From Entonaema liquescens (lineage: Eukaryota > Ascomycota > Sordariomycetes > Xylariales > Xylariaceae), in contig CADCSX010000008.1 in NCBI GenBank assembly GCA_902805475.1, forward strand, positions 620,001 to 684,000: 64,000 nt of DNA. Direction: 5' to 3'. The position numbers and the translations under genes were made by a program. Positions 33,416 through 44,345 of this stretch are shown in pieces. Numbering within the stretch: the stretch's first letter is position 1; every line of letters starts with the position of its first letter. The notes under the pieces were generated by a model. The model searched no databases. It had not been told where the DNA came from and worked only from the letters and a program-made list of their open reading frames with translations.

Positions 33416-35767
33416 TTGTCGAATCCAGCTTTGACTCGCGCTGGTGGGGAACCGACAGTAAAGTTGACAGAACCAACGTTTACCGCGCCTTACGACCGTC
33501 ACGACCGTTACGAATTTTCTACGCCAACACACCAGCGCCAGCAGCACGGGCTTCATCAGCAATCGCCCCAACATCCTACACCAGATCGGAGATCGACAGC
33601 TACACCTTCCTCGATTCACCGGCTTCGTAGGACCCCACGCTTCTCAGCCTCACCTATATCCCAGCCGGACGCGCAACCGGCGCGCCAACCAGTCAACCGA
33701 GTTACTGTTACCCTCAGTCCCCAAGGACGATACGTTCTAGAAGGTGCTGACCGGCAAGCTCGGAGAGAACGCCCGAAACAACCTAAACGGCAGCTTTCCC
33801 AAGGGAATTTAAGTAACGACTCTGAAGCGACTTCAAATAGCCCTCCCGAGCCACGTTTTGAGACAGGTCGGACCGTTCCAGAGCCGGATAGACCCGAGCC
33901 GCACCCGGCTCTTCGCATCTCGAAGCAAACTCATAGTGCTATACTGTATGCACTTGAGCAAACACTACGCGGCCCTAAAGAGATCTCGGAAGACTTGGTC
34001 GAGCTATATTCGCCAATGGCCGATCTAATGGGAGGCAGAGGCCCTACAACCTCGAATGGCAATGGCGCCTCGCCGGCGCGACCTACTACGGCGCGAGCAG
34101 CCGTCGGCTCTCCTTCCGGGATTAGAGGTCCCAGGATCATTATGCAGGAGCGAGCTGCACGAGAGGCTGCGCGTGAACGACAGCGCGAGGAGCAGGAACG
34201 CGAACGACTGGAGAGAGAGCATGCTGAAAATGAGGCGCGTTTACTAGAAGAGGCGAAGCTAAGAGAAGCGGAGCGAAAGGATGCGGAGCGCCGAGCCGCC
34301 GTCGCTGCTGGCGCTGGTACTTATGGAGCCGGTAACGTCCCTGCCGGCACTGATCCCACTACTTCCCGACGACCGGCGCAGCCAGCCGCGTCTGGTCGCA
34401 TGACCACAGATAACAGTGCCCGCCACTCGGGACAATCACGAGTTCCTGCCGCGGCCCATGCGCAACCATCGCAGTCAGCGCGACATGGTCGAACTCCTTC
34501 CGGTACTCAGGGGGTTCCTGGTGCCTCTTCCGTCCCTGGAGAAGCCGGCCCTTCTGGAGCACAACCCCAGCAGCAGCAACCTCCTCAGCTCGGGGAAACT
34601 TCGACAGCTCTTGGACGAGGTAGAAACTCGTTCCCTCATGCGTTTGAGCGCTGGGAAACCCTGTCGGCTCATTGGGAAGGTCTCACCAGTTTTTGGATCC
34701 GTAGGTTGGAGCAGAGCGCGCAAGAGATCAGCCAGGACCCTATCTCCCAGCAGTTATCACGACAAGTGACGGACCTGTCTTCCGCGGGTGCCAATCTGTT
34801 CCACGCCGTGGTCGAGCTGCAGCGCCTGCGCGCTTCATCGGAACGTAAGTTCCAACGATGGTTCTTCGAGACCCGCGCCGAGATAGAGCGTTCTCAAGAG
34901 GTCACTGGTATGCTCGAAGCGGCTCTCGAAGAGGAGCGCAGAAGCAGAGCCGATGCGATTCGCGAAGGCCTCGAGCGCGAGCAGGGTAGCTCCAAGATGC
35001 AGAAGCAGATAGCTGAGCTCCGCAAAGAATTGACCATTTCTAAGGAGGAAGCGAGACGCGCGTGGGAAGAACTTGGACGACGAGAGCAAGAGGAACGCGA
35101 CCGTACTATGTCTCTACAGCTTGGTCAACCCACCATCGTTGGCGGTGTCCAGGTCGTCCCGATGACGCAAGGCGTGGGCCGCGGTCACTCTCAGCGAGAT
35201 CCTCGCTCCTACAGCCAAACGGAGCCGGCGGATTACAACCAGTCGTATACTTCACCCGGCGCTGACCGTCCTCAGTACTCTCAAGCCCCGGCGGTTAAGT
35301 CAACTCCGGCTTCCCGTGATAACAATCCTGCTTTCCAGACACCCTCGTCTGCTCAGCACCAGCAAAGCTACGGTTCCGAGGGAACCAACAGCGAAGGTCA
35401 GTACATCAATGGTGTTACCAATGGCCCAGCAAGATACCCCGTTCGAAGCACCCAAGAGCACAATCCTTCTGCACATACCAATTCAGCCCATGCCCATGCC
35501 TCACAGGGTGCTGACGTTGCAGCAGAAGAGTTCGAGACCCCTGCTACTCAGCCGGCCGTCTACCAGCCGACCGGCGCAGGTTCTCAGCAGCAACAGCCGC
35601 AGTACTCGGCAGCTCCGGATTATAGCGGTGCTGGATACTCGGGCCCTTGGGATGATATTGGTACCGCACCGCGTCACCATCACCCTACACGCCTAAGCGA
35701 CGTACTTGAAGAAGAGGAGGAGCGAAGCCGAACGAGCGCGAGTCAGAGCCAGGTTAGCCGGCCTTAA
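33416..35767 (+). CDS. Coiled-coil, Gln/Pro/Ser-rich protein of unknown function; start codon unresolved
   Basis: The long open frame gives up to 783 residues if it starts at TTG 33416; the first in-frame ATG is at 34016 (583 residues). The part before that ATG looks coding: it has VNRVTVTLSPQGRYVLEGAD and SKQTHSAILYALEQTLRGPK, which read like folded, conserved protein. Then come a very charged helix (about residues 242-300, rich in Arg/Glu), a Gln/Pro/Ser linker, a helical domain (ERWETLSAHWEGLTSFWIRR onward) running into a long coiled coil (about residues 465-565), and a disordered Gln/Ser tail. No enzyme motif, signal peptide or membrane segment is seen. The first base after an in-frame stop at 33404-33406 lies beside a possible splice acceptor (GACAG, 33405-33409), so an upstream exon could supply the ATG. 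Confidence 0.78.
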   Translation: MSNPALTRAGGEPTVKLTEPTFTAPYDRHDRYEFSTPTHQRQQHGLHQQSPQHPTPDRRSTATPSSIHRLRRTPRFSASPISQPDAQPARQPVNRVTVTLSPQGRYVLEGADRQARRERPKQPKRQLSQGNLSNDSEATSNSPPEPRFETGRTVPEPDRPEPHPALRISKQTHSAILYALEQTLRGPKEISEDLVELYSPMADLMGGRGPTTSNGNGASPARPTTARAAVGSPSGIRGPRIIMQERAAREAARERQREEQERERLEREHAENEARLLEEAKLREAERKDAERRAAVAAGAGTYGAGNVPAGTDPTTSRRPAQPAASGRMTTDNSARHSGQSRVPAAAHAQPSQSARHGRTPSGTQGVPGASSVPGEAGPSGAQPQQQQPPQLGETSTALGRGRNSFPHAFERWETLSAHWEGLTSFWIRRLEQSAQEISQDPISQQLSRQVTDLSSAGANLFHAVVELQRLRASSERKFQRWFFETRAEIERSQEVTGMLEAALEEERRSRADAIREGLEREQGSSKMQKQIAELRKELTISKEEARRAWEELGRREQEERDRTMSLQLGQPTIVGGVQVVPMTQGVGRGHSQRDPRSYSQTEPADYNQSYTSPGADRPQYSQAPAVKSTPASRDNNPAFQTPSSAQHQQSYGSEGTNSEGQYINGVTNGPARYPVRSTQEHNPSAHTNSAHAHASQGADVAAEEFETPATQPAVYQPTGAGSQQQQPQYSAAPDYSGAGYSGPWDDIGTAPRHHHPTRLSDVLEEEEERSRTSASQSQVSRP

Positions 35768-37046
35768 TGCTTGCAAAGTACTAATCTCTTTAATACGGAT
35801 TCAACCCGTTGTGCAACTTGGAGTTCACCTAGGTTGATATGCATCATCGGATCCGGTTCCTGACTACGAAAGTCATAGAGCTGTGACTGGGGGGGGTTTC
35901 TTTTAAGGGATGATATCGAGTCGTTCGGTTGTGTTGGCATACTATTGGCGTTCATATGAGATTTCCTAATAATTCGACACCAACGGGGACTTCATTGATT
36001 AATGAATTTGCCTAGAGATTATTTCTCTTCGCTTCCTCCTTATGAGGATGGGGCACTTCCCTTGGCGTATGGAGGTATCGATGGAAGATAGACGGAGCTG
36101 CGTTCGCTGCTTTGTTTTCCTTTTCAACGACGTATCGCTAATATTCAGTGTTGAGGGTAGTGTAAGGAGTGTACAGGAAATGGTATTGGTTCGGCAGGCG
36201 GGCATTCTGACGGCATTTGCGAAAAAAGAAAAGACTTGCATTGGGCATTTTACCTTATTATTCACTTCCAACCTCTGACCTTTGAAAAAAGGTATTGATG
36301 ATAAGCTTGATGAGTGATGGATGTTTCTTTTTTTGGGGGGGAGGGCTTCACAACCCCTATCGGACTGTGCATAATGAGGATGAGTCGATAACGTCGGTTT
36401 CGTTTTACGATGGGAAGGGGGTGGCAAGGAAAAGACTCGAGAACAGACGAACCTTTACCTTACTCCCACTCTCTGCAGAGAAACTATACGAACTGGCTCC
36501 TGTAGTGATAATAATAGATGGTGACAACGGAATGTAATTTGCCGTTGCGGTTCCCCTCCATTCCAGAACATGGCAAGGTGTGCTCTAGTCTTAGTATCCT
36601 TGTTTAACGAAGAGGTTGACGTATGTTGCCAGCCAATCCGGCTCTAGAAGTAAGTTGTAAGGACGTAAAGGCTAAGAGGCATTACATTGCTTATTCCACG
36701 ATGGCGAATTACAGACTCAGCCATGCTACCTTAGCTACGTGAATGTACAAAGACTGCTACCAAGGTTTGTACTACTTCACGTAGGACTTGACATCCGGAT
36801 GCGTGTAGGTACATGTGGATATGTACATAGCCGTCTTCCATACAGTATGTGGCTGAAGCTGCCACAAGCGGCGCGCCTATCTGTTTATCTATATCGGTGC
36901 CAAGACTTCGGAATTGGCCGGCCTAGGAATTATCTCAACTGATCATTCGTTAAAGCTCCATGCAATAATTTTTAAGGTATTCGAGTAGACCAATTCAAAA
37001 AGACAAGTCGCAAAACATAGCACTTGACGTGCTGGGATTCGTAAAG
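35768..37046. other. Gene-free spacer before SCO1
   Basis: No gene is seen. Short frames on both strands between 36.0 and 36.5 kb have no features. A T-run followed by a G-run lies near 36330-36343. Confidence 0.45.
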
Positions 37047-38014
37047 ATGTCGCACTCTGTAGCAGCACCACAGCCACTCTTACGATCCCTCCTACAAAGT
37101 CGTTCCCGAACGCAGCAGTGCCGCCGATTCATATCGACATCCCCCTCTTCTTCTACGTCCTCCCCACGCCGGCCCACAACAGCGTTCTCGCAGCGCCAGC
37201 AGCAATGCATGGCTAATGTCCGACCCCTCGAGCAGCGACGGTATAAAGCTAAGACAGTAGAAGAGGCACGCAGCAGGTACAGGACGGGACCATTCTCATG
37301 GAAGGCAGGCTTGTTGTTCGTGCTCACGAGCGCGGGGCTTGTATGGTATTTCGAGCACGAGAAGAAGCGCATGCAGCGCAAGCGCATAGCCGAAGCTACC
37401 AAGGGAGTTGGAAAGCCTAAGGTCGGAGGAGACTTCGAATTAATTGACCAGGATGGGAAACCCTTCACGAGTCAGGATTTGAAGGGACGGTATTCTCTGG
37501 TAGGTTTCTCTTCCCCTCTAACTACTGGAAGTCTTATAGTTGCTATGTCTAGGGCAGTTCTAGCTAACAAACATGATACCCACAGGTCTACTTCGGATTC
37601 ACGCATTGTCCGGATATCTGTCCCGAGGAGCTCGACAAGATGGCGCGGATGTATGACTTAGTTGAGGAGAAGATGCCCGGGGCCGTAACGCCCGTGTTCG
37701 TAACGTGCGACCCCGAGCGCGACGACCCCAAGGTACTCAAGTCGTACCTGGCCGAGTTCCACCCGCGGTTCCTGGGCCTCACGGGCACCTACGATCAGAT
37801 CAAGGACATGTGCAAGGCGTACCGTGTCTACTTTAGCACGCCGCGAGACGTGAAGCCTGGTCAGGATTATCTGGTCGATCACAGTATCTACTTCTACCTT
37901 ATGGATCCCGAAGGCGACTTCGTAGAGGCGCTGGGACGACAGCATAGCCCCGAACAGGCGGCGAAGGTCATTCTGGATCATATGAAGGATTGGAGGGGAG
38001 CTTGGAGAAAATAG
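37047..38014 (+). CDS. SCO1: Sco1-type mitochondrial copper chaperone for cytochrome c oxidase
   Basis: Exon 1 is 37047-37499, the intron 37500-37585 (86 nt) and exon 2 37586-38014, giving 293 residues. The N-terminus is rich in Arg and Ser (mitochondrial presequence), followed by one inner-membrane helix (KAGLLFVLTSAGLVWYF). The thioredoxin-like domain has the copper-binding CPDIC motif in YFGFTHCPDICPEELDK, directly after the intron, and the conserved ligand His in YLVDHSIYFYLMDPEG. Sco1 delivers copper to the CuA site of subunit 2 of complex IV in the intermembrane space. The ATG at 37047 is in a good context; an upstream GTG in the same frame is not a likely start. It is followed 565 bp downstream by another probable mitochondrial protein on the same strand. 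Confidence 0.95.
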
Positions 38015-38578
38015 GAGATGGTAGTGTAAGACGTATCTACTCTCTTGATACTATGTCGTATCAGTTCTGTCCGTAAAGGCATGCTCGTGTATATTATATA
38101 GACAGGAGTCGATACGCAGGCCTGGGCTAGAGAATTCACCTCTATATTGTATAATGGTTACAATTAACGAAAATACTATGTGGGCCTTGAAAAAATAAAA
38201 TATGAAGTCCTACTACATGTAGTAACTATAACATATAAAAGAGGTTTCTTAAAATTCAAGATAGCCAGTAATAATCCACTCATAATTTGGGAAGACTCAC
38301 TAATAATTGATTTTGTCAAGTTCCACGGGCTTCGGAATGGATCTCCGATAAGAACCCGGGTCTACTTATTTTTGATAACACATTGGAATGAATCGAACTT
38401 ACCCAATTTATTATGATGATCAATTCACTTTTAAGTCTGAACTTACTCACCTTCAACTCCACCGCAAAAGAATGTGGGCAGTTATTGCCAGCATCTTTGG
38501 TCTAAAAAGTAAGATATGATTTGTAGGTAAATTCGTGGCCAATTCCTTAGTGCCTCTCCCTCATTCTCATCCTTCAAA
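38015..38578. other. Spacer between SCO1 and the HAD-family gene
   Basis: AT-rich; no gene seen. It should hold the SCO1 3' end and the next promoter. Confidence 0.45.
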
Positions 38579-39999
38579 ATGAAGGCATTTCGCGCTCGCC
38601 CTTTTCTTGGCGGCGCAGTGTCGGGTTGCCTTCCTAGGCCCCACTATCAACCCCGAACGCCATCATGTTTACTTCGGGCCAGCAGCAATACCAGTCCTGC
38701 GAGAAGGCAAGGCATAGCTGCAAGCCACGTGCGGTCCTTTACACGACCCCAATCCTTCGTTGGTCGTTCCTATAGTATCGATGTTAAGGCTCCTAAAGAA
38801 CCACCCCCTTTTGCCTTTGCCTTCGAGTAAGTGAAGATAGAATCTCAGCCCGGAAAAGGAGATATTTAGTCTTAGAGACAACTTGCTTACACAGTTCTAG
38901 TATCGATGGCGTGCTTCTCCACGTCGCAAAGCCGATCCCCGGCGCGACGCAGACTCTGAAGTTCCTCCAGAGGCATAAAATCCCGTTCATCTTACTCACT
39001 AATGGCGGCGGCAAGCACGAGACGGAGCGCGTGGCGGACCTAAGCGCCCGTCTCGGCGTCGAGCTGTCCACGGACAACTTTATCCAGTCGCACACGCCCT
39101 TCCAGGAGCTAGCCCAGGGCCACAACGGCACCCTCCGCGACAAGAACATCCTCGTCACGGGCTCCGACGCCGCAAAGTGCCGTCTGATCGCGCAGGAGTA
39201 CGGGTTTAAGAACGTCATCATCCCCGCGGACATCCTCGCGGCGCACCCCACCGTCTGGCCTTTCAACCCGCTGATGGAGGAGCTCTACGCGCAGACAGCG
39301 CGGCCCTTGCCGTCTCCGAACCCCAAGATCGACGCCATCTTCGTATTCAACGACCCGCGCGACTGGGCGCTCGACATCCAGATCATCGTCGACCTGCTGA
39401 TGTCGAAGGAAGGCGTCCTCGGCACGTACTCGCCCCGCAACGGCCTCCGCGACCTGCCCAACGCCGGCTGGCAGCGCGACGGCCAGCCCGAACTCTTCTT
39501 CTCGAACCCGGATCTGTTCTGGGCCGCGGCGTACCCGCACCCGCGGCTCGGCCAGGGCGCGTTCCAGGCGGCGATCGCGGGGATCTGGAGCGAGATCACG
39601 GCGGGCGCGGCGGAGCTCGAGAGGGTGACGATTGGGAAGCCGCATGGGTACACGTATGGGTTCGCGGAGCGGGTGCTCAATGCGCATCGGCTGAAGCTTA
39701 TAAAAGGGGAAGAGGGGGGAGAAGAGTTGGAGTTGGAGTTGGAGCTGGAGCCGCTGCAGAGGGTGTATATGGTTGGGGATAACCCGGCGAGCGATATCCG
39801 CGGGGCGAACGAGTTCGTGAGCGCCGAGGGCACGGCGTGGGAGTCGATACTCGTGGGCACGGGGGTGTGGAGCCCCGAAAGGGGAGGGAGTCCGAGGTTT
39901 AAGCCCAAGGTTATCGTGGACGATGTGAAGAGTGCGGTGGAGTGGGCGCTGAACAAGGAGGGGTGGGAGGGGGGTGTGAGTGATGGAGATGAGGTATGA
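38579..39999 (+). CDS. HAD-superfamily phosphatase of the CECR5/HDHD5 type, probably mitochondrial
   Basis: Exon 1 is 38579-38826 and exon 2 38901-39999, giving 448 residues. The intron acceptor after TTCTAG restores the catalytic motif FDIDGVLL, with nucleophile D83 and acid/base D85; the other nearby AG does not. Motif II is seen as FILLTNGGG and the C-terminal motif as MVGDNPASDIRGAN. Between them is the C2-type cap typical of the CECR5 family (TIGR01456-like). The first 70 residues are rich in Arg, Ser and Pro and poor in acidic residues, as in a mitochondrial presequence. The substrate is not established for the family. A short Glu-Leu expansion (ELELELELEPLQ) comes from a TTGGAG-like repeat at about 39726-39752. 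GC-rich codon use is marked in exon 2. Confidence 0.93.
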
Positions 40000-41530
40000 G
40001 AGTATGAGAGTATGAGTAACTGGGTATTTGTTAGGTGAAGTTATGGAATTACGCATGTATATCTAAGTCTAGGGGATGAGTTACCTACTGGTCTAGGTAG
40101 ACTATGGCTTATGCATATTCTCGTCTTGAACTGGGTAACTATGCGTGTCGCTTTAGCTATTGTTACTTTATCGTGACATTACTATTGAAAGAACCCCATA
40201 AAAGAAACCTCTTATTTTTCGAGTGGAAGTATAATGTTTAGTTAATACATATGAAAGAAGTAATATATATCGTACTTCAACACATTATTTAGATACTTAT
40301 TAATTTGATATCAACTACTACCATCAAAATTAAGTATACCTATGTATATATGTGTATAAGTACTTATGTCCCCTAATTATCTCTTTAAGTACCAGAAGGA
40401 CAAGTATATGCTCCTACTTACCTATGTCATTCTAGCCCTTAAGGACTTATTAGGTTTAAGTTACACAAGAGTTTATTTGATTAGCGACTTGTATGAGCTG
40501 GAAGATCCTAAGTTGGGATCTCAGCCTACCTATAAGCCGCTTGATTGTCAATTATTTTGTTTTATAAATCTAGTTCTATTATACTTCCTTGACGTTAGCT
40601 GTTAGCTTATCCAGATTGTGTCACTCTTATTATATGGAGCTCTCTTCCCAACCTAGTAAATAGTTTAACACTTTACCAATCTTACGTAATACCACAATAT
40701 AGAACCAAGTATTAGTTTGCTAAGATTAAGATATTATCTCTAATAATCTCATTCACTACCTAATTGTGTAACACTTTTTGGTGCACAGGAAAGTTGTGTA
40801 AATAAGTCGGTAAGTAGCTGTCGTGTTGTTACGTCATGTAGGTTAAGCACGTGCCTCTAGAAATGCGTCTAAGAGGTCAGACGGAATAGAATTCTAGATC
40901 TTTTTAGCACCCCGGGAGCATTGAATGTTGAGAAATCCGACAGCCGGCCAACTACAATTACTCAACACCGACGTTGTGATATAAGTTTCTCGAATTTGCT
41001 TTGCTGTTTGTATAACTTGGATTTTAGTACGTACAACCAAAATTATTTACGTATAGTACGCCATTGCACAAAGAACGAAAAATAGCTGGTTTTCGCAATT
41101 AATTTAAGGTTATCACAAGGGTACATTCCCTGCGACGTATGCTGCAAGGGGATCCCGGTACTGCGGATTCGCGACTACCCGATAGCCCTGGCACTTACCC
41201 TATTTGACAATACTTTTTATTTCTTATTTTCTTTCGATATGCGGCTTCTTATCAGTTGATATTCCTCCAAGCCCCTTCAGCCCTTCGTCACAATCTTCTG
41301 CAATTCTCACACTCACATCACACAAAAAAGAATACCTTAATCCCACTAACTAGCGAATCTAAAAACCTGTTTTACTCATACCTATTGTGCAAAGTGGCGT
41401 ATATCATCTGATCTTTATTTTATTTTATCTTATCTTTAAACAAAAGAAGCCTATCACTAGCTTTCCCATAGTCTAAAATCCATACCATCGTCATTTCCCC
41501 TGCCCCTCATTCATTTCGAGATATATCGAC
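40000..41530. other. AT-rich spacer before choline kinase
   Basis: No gene is recognised. The frame 40366-40605 is AT-rich and lacks features. The last 200 bp are the probable choline kinase promoter and leader. Confidence 0.45.
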
Positions 41531-44345
41531 ATGTCTACGTCTACACCAATCCTCACGGGTGAGGGACAGCCCCTCCGGTCTGTGTTGAAGCAGGATGATG
41601 ATTCGGAAAGGCCCTCCTCTCAGAATACTGTTACGAGTTCAAAAGGTTGGTCAATTGAAATCTTATTTACTCTTCACAACCAACAGCTTCCATATCTCTC
41701 ATATCCTTTACCTATTCACTACGTCACCTGGTCGCGTGAGGTTTTCATAGTGATCTGTATTACCTTGCTCCCATACGAATCCCGCATATGCACTTCCCCT
41801 TACTATAGGAGATAATAGGTAATTTCAGACTCGGGAGTATCGCGGTCGCCGGACTCGAGGATACGTGCATGCGGGTGCCAAGTGTCATATGCCATGAGTT
41901 AAGATGAGGCTAGATATGTAGGATGATCCGAGGTATCAAAGAAAAATTAAAGGCCGCAGGTACCCGTTCGTGGAAGCCCACGAGAAATGTTCGCAAGCTG
42001 TCCCCCTTATAGTCACGTTACGCTTACTCTCATTTCAGCCGTACAGATAGCTGAGCCTGAACCGGATCAGGACAACTCAGAAGAAATACACCCTAAGAGA
42101 CAATATTCAGCTGGGCTTGCGAAACGCTTGAGCGGCCGTCCACCCATGCTGGATCACAATTCATCTTCTAGGACTTCGCTCCTAAGTCAGAACAGCCTGG
42201 AACAACCAAGCAGTCATACTAGCAGCGGGTCCCCTCATCACAACCCACAGGATGGTGGTCGTTTACATTCTCATCATCACCATCACCAATTAGATAGGTT
42301 TGTTGCTCAGGTTTCCGATTGGATAGAACATGAGCGAGTCAAGAAGCAAAATAGACGATCGAGGAGGGTTCATTCGAGCAAAAGGAAATGCGCCAAGGAT
42401 GATGTTGATAAAACTGACACCCAGCAGCCGTCCGAGAGGTCCAGGGCATACTCTATCGATTCCCAATCTAGTGACGTGTCTTTTGATAGACTCCAGAAGA
42501 TCGTCGACGACGGCATGAGTGCCTTAGGCCTCCATGGGATCCCACATTATAGCCCGAGGCTCGGGAAGAAGCCACGGAGACGATCCATCACTGTGCACCG
42601 AACGATCTCATCCGACACAGAGTATCATGACGGCGATATTTTGGTCCCAACATGTGACGCAGTTCTCGATAATTCTAAAACCTTGGGTTATTCGGGCGGG
42701 AAAGCATCTTCTACAGATGACGTTACATCATTTTCGAGTAGGAAAGAGGAGAAGGAGCGAAAAGCATGGATCACCTTCAAGAACGAGATCATCAAGTTGG
42801 CTCATACCCTTAGGCTAAAGGGATGGAGACGCGTACCTCTAGACAGCGGAGAGAGTATCGATGTTACGCGCCTGAGCGGAGCCTTGACAAACGCTGTCTA
42901 TGTTGTCTCCCCGCCAGACAATATAGTTACGACAGGAGAAGGACATAAGAGGGCCCCTGCGAAATTGCTACTGCGAGTTTATGGCCCCCAAGCCGATCAA
43001 ATTATCGATAGGGAAAACGAACTCAATGTGTTAAGGAGGCTTGCGAAAAGAAAATCGGACCTCGCTTATTAGGGACGTTTACTAACGGCCGATTTGAGCA
43101 ATACTTGAACGCCGTCACTCTCACAGCCGCCGATATCAGAGATCCGGATACTTCGAAACAGATTGCCAAGAGGATGAGGGAGTTGCACGATGGAATAGAA
43201 CTCCTAGACAAAGAAAGAGATGGCGGGGCTATGGTTCTGAAAAACTGGGATACTTGGCTCAGCAGAACTTCACGCGTGGTCAACTATCTGGATCGAAAAA
43301 TCCTCTCTGGCAATCCTGGGCCCGTCAGGGGTCCAGCAGATACATGGAAACTGCGAGGCCTCGTCTGCGGGGTTGAATGGGCCGTGTTCAAGGAAATCGT
43401 AAGCAAGTATCGGAGGTTCTTAGATGAGTATTACGGTAGCCCAGGTGCTTTGCGGGAGAGTCTAGTGTTCGCTCATAGTGATGTAAGAATGGATTTCTAA
43501 CTCGATATTCTTAGCACATACGCTAACTATAGCAGACACAATATGGCAATATCCTACGCATCCGGCCCGATGACAAGATGTCACCTTTACTCCAACCAAA
43601 CTATGAACACAAGCAGCTCGTAGTCATAGACTTTGAGTACTCGGCCGCCAACACTAGGGGTTTAGAGTTTGCAAACCACTTCACGGAATGGTGTTACAAT
43701 TACCACAATGAGCTCGCTCCTTTTGCGTGTAATACGGCGCTGTATCCCACACCGGAAGAGCAGCGTCGTTTTATCCGGGCATATGTCAATCACCGGCCTG
43801 AGTTCCCTCACCCGGGTGCTTCAACGCCAAACCTAACGCCCTTAGCAACTCCGAACCTACAGCCCAGCACGCCTGGCCTTGGCGCTTCGAGCCTTGGGTC
43901 CACAAGCTCGATTAAGGAATTCATGCTAGACTCACGTGCGCCACCTGGTGGCTGGAAAGAAGAGGAGCGCCGTCGCGAAGAGCAATCTGAGACACAAGTT
44001 GAGGCATTGGTGGAGGAGACGCGCATCTGGCGCGTCGCAAACAGCGCCCACTGGGTCGCTTGGGGTATCATGCAAGCCAAGATCCCTGGATTCGACGAGA
44101 ACGCTACAGATGATGTGGAGGGAGCAGTTCAACCCGCAGCCATTACAGCCCCGGAGGAAGAAGTCGGCGACGCGGAGGAGTTCGACTACCTCGCGTATGC
44201 GCAGGACCGCGCTATGTTTCTCCTTGGTGATTGCGTCAAGTTAGGCTTAATCACCGAGGAAGATCTGCCGCAGGATGTCAGGGGGAAGATCAAGTATGTG
44301 AAATCCGAAGGACTATTCGTAGGCGGTGCAATGGCAAAGAGGTAG
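41531..44345 (+). CDS. CKI1: Choline kinase (choline/ethanolamine kinase family), frame broken by one base at about 43054
   Basis: Exons are 41531-41645, 42039-43482 and 43536-44345. The kinase phosphorylates choline with ATP as the first step of the CDP-choline route to phosphatidylcholine. The N-terminal 300 residues are disordered and include a His run. The kinase part starts near FKNEIIKLAHTLRLKGWRRV and shows TRLSGALTNAVY (nucleotide loop), LLRVYG, LLGTFTNGRFEQYL, the catalytic loop AHSDTQYGNIL (formed across the third exon junction) and the metal-binding VVIDFEYSAANTRG. The reading frame switches between RRLAKR and GPRLLGT, at the A-rich stretch 43046-43054. One more A there would join both halves, which then total 789 codons, usual for filamentous fungi. 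The first intron (393 nt, GTTGGT donor) is long and less certain. Confidence 0.9.
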
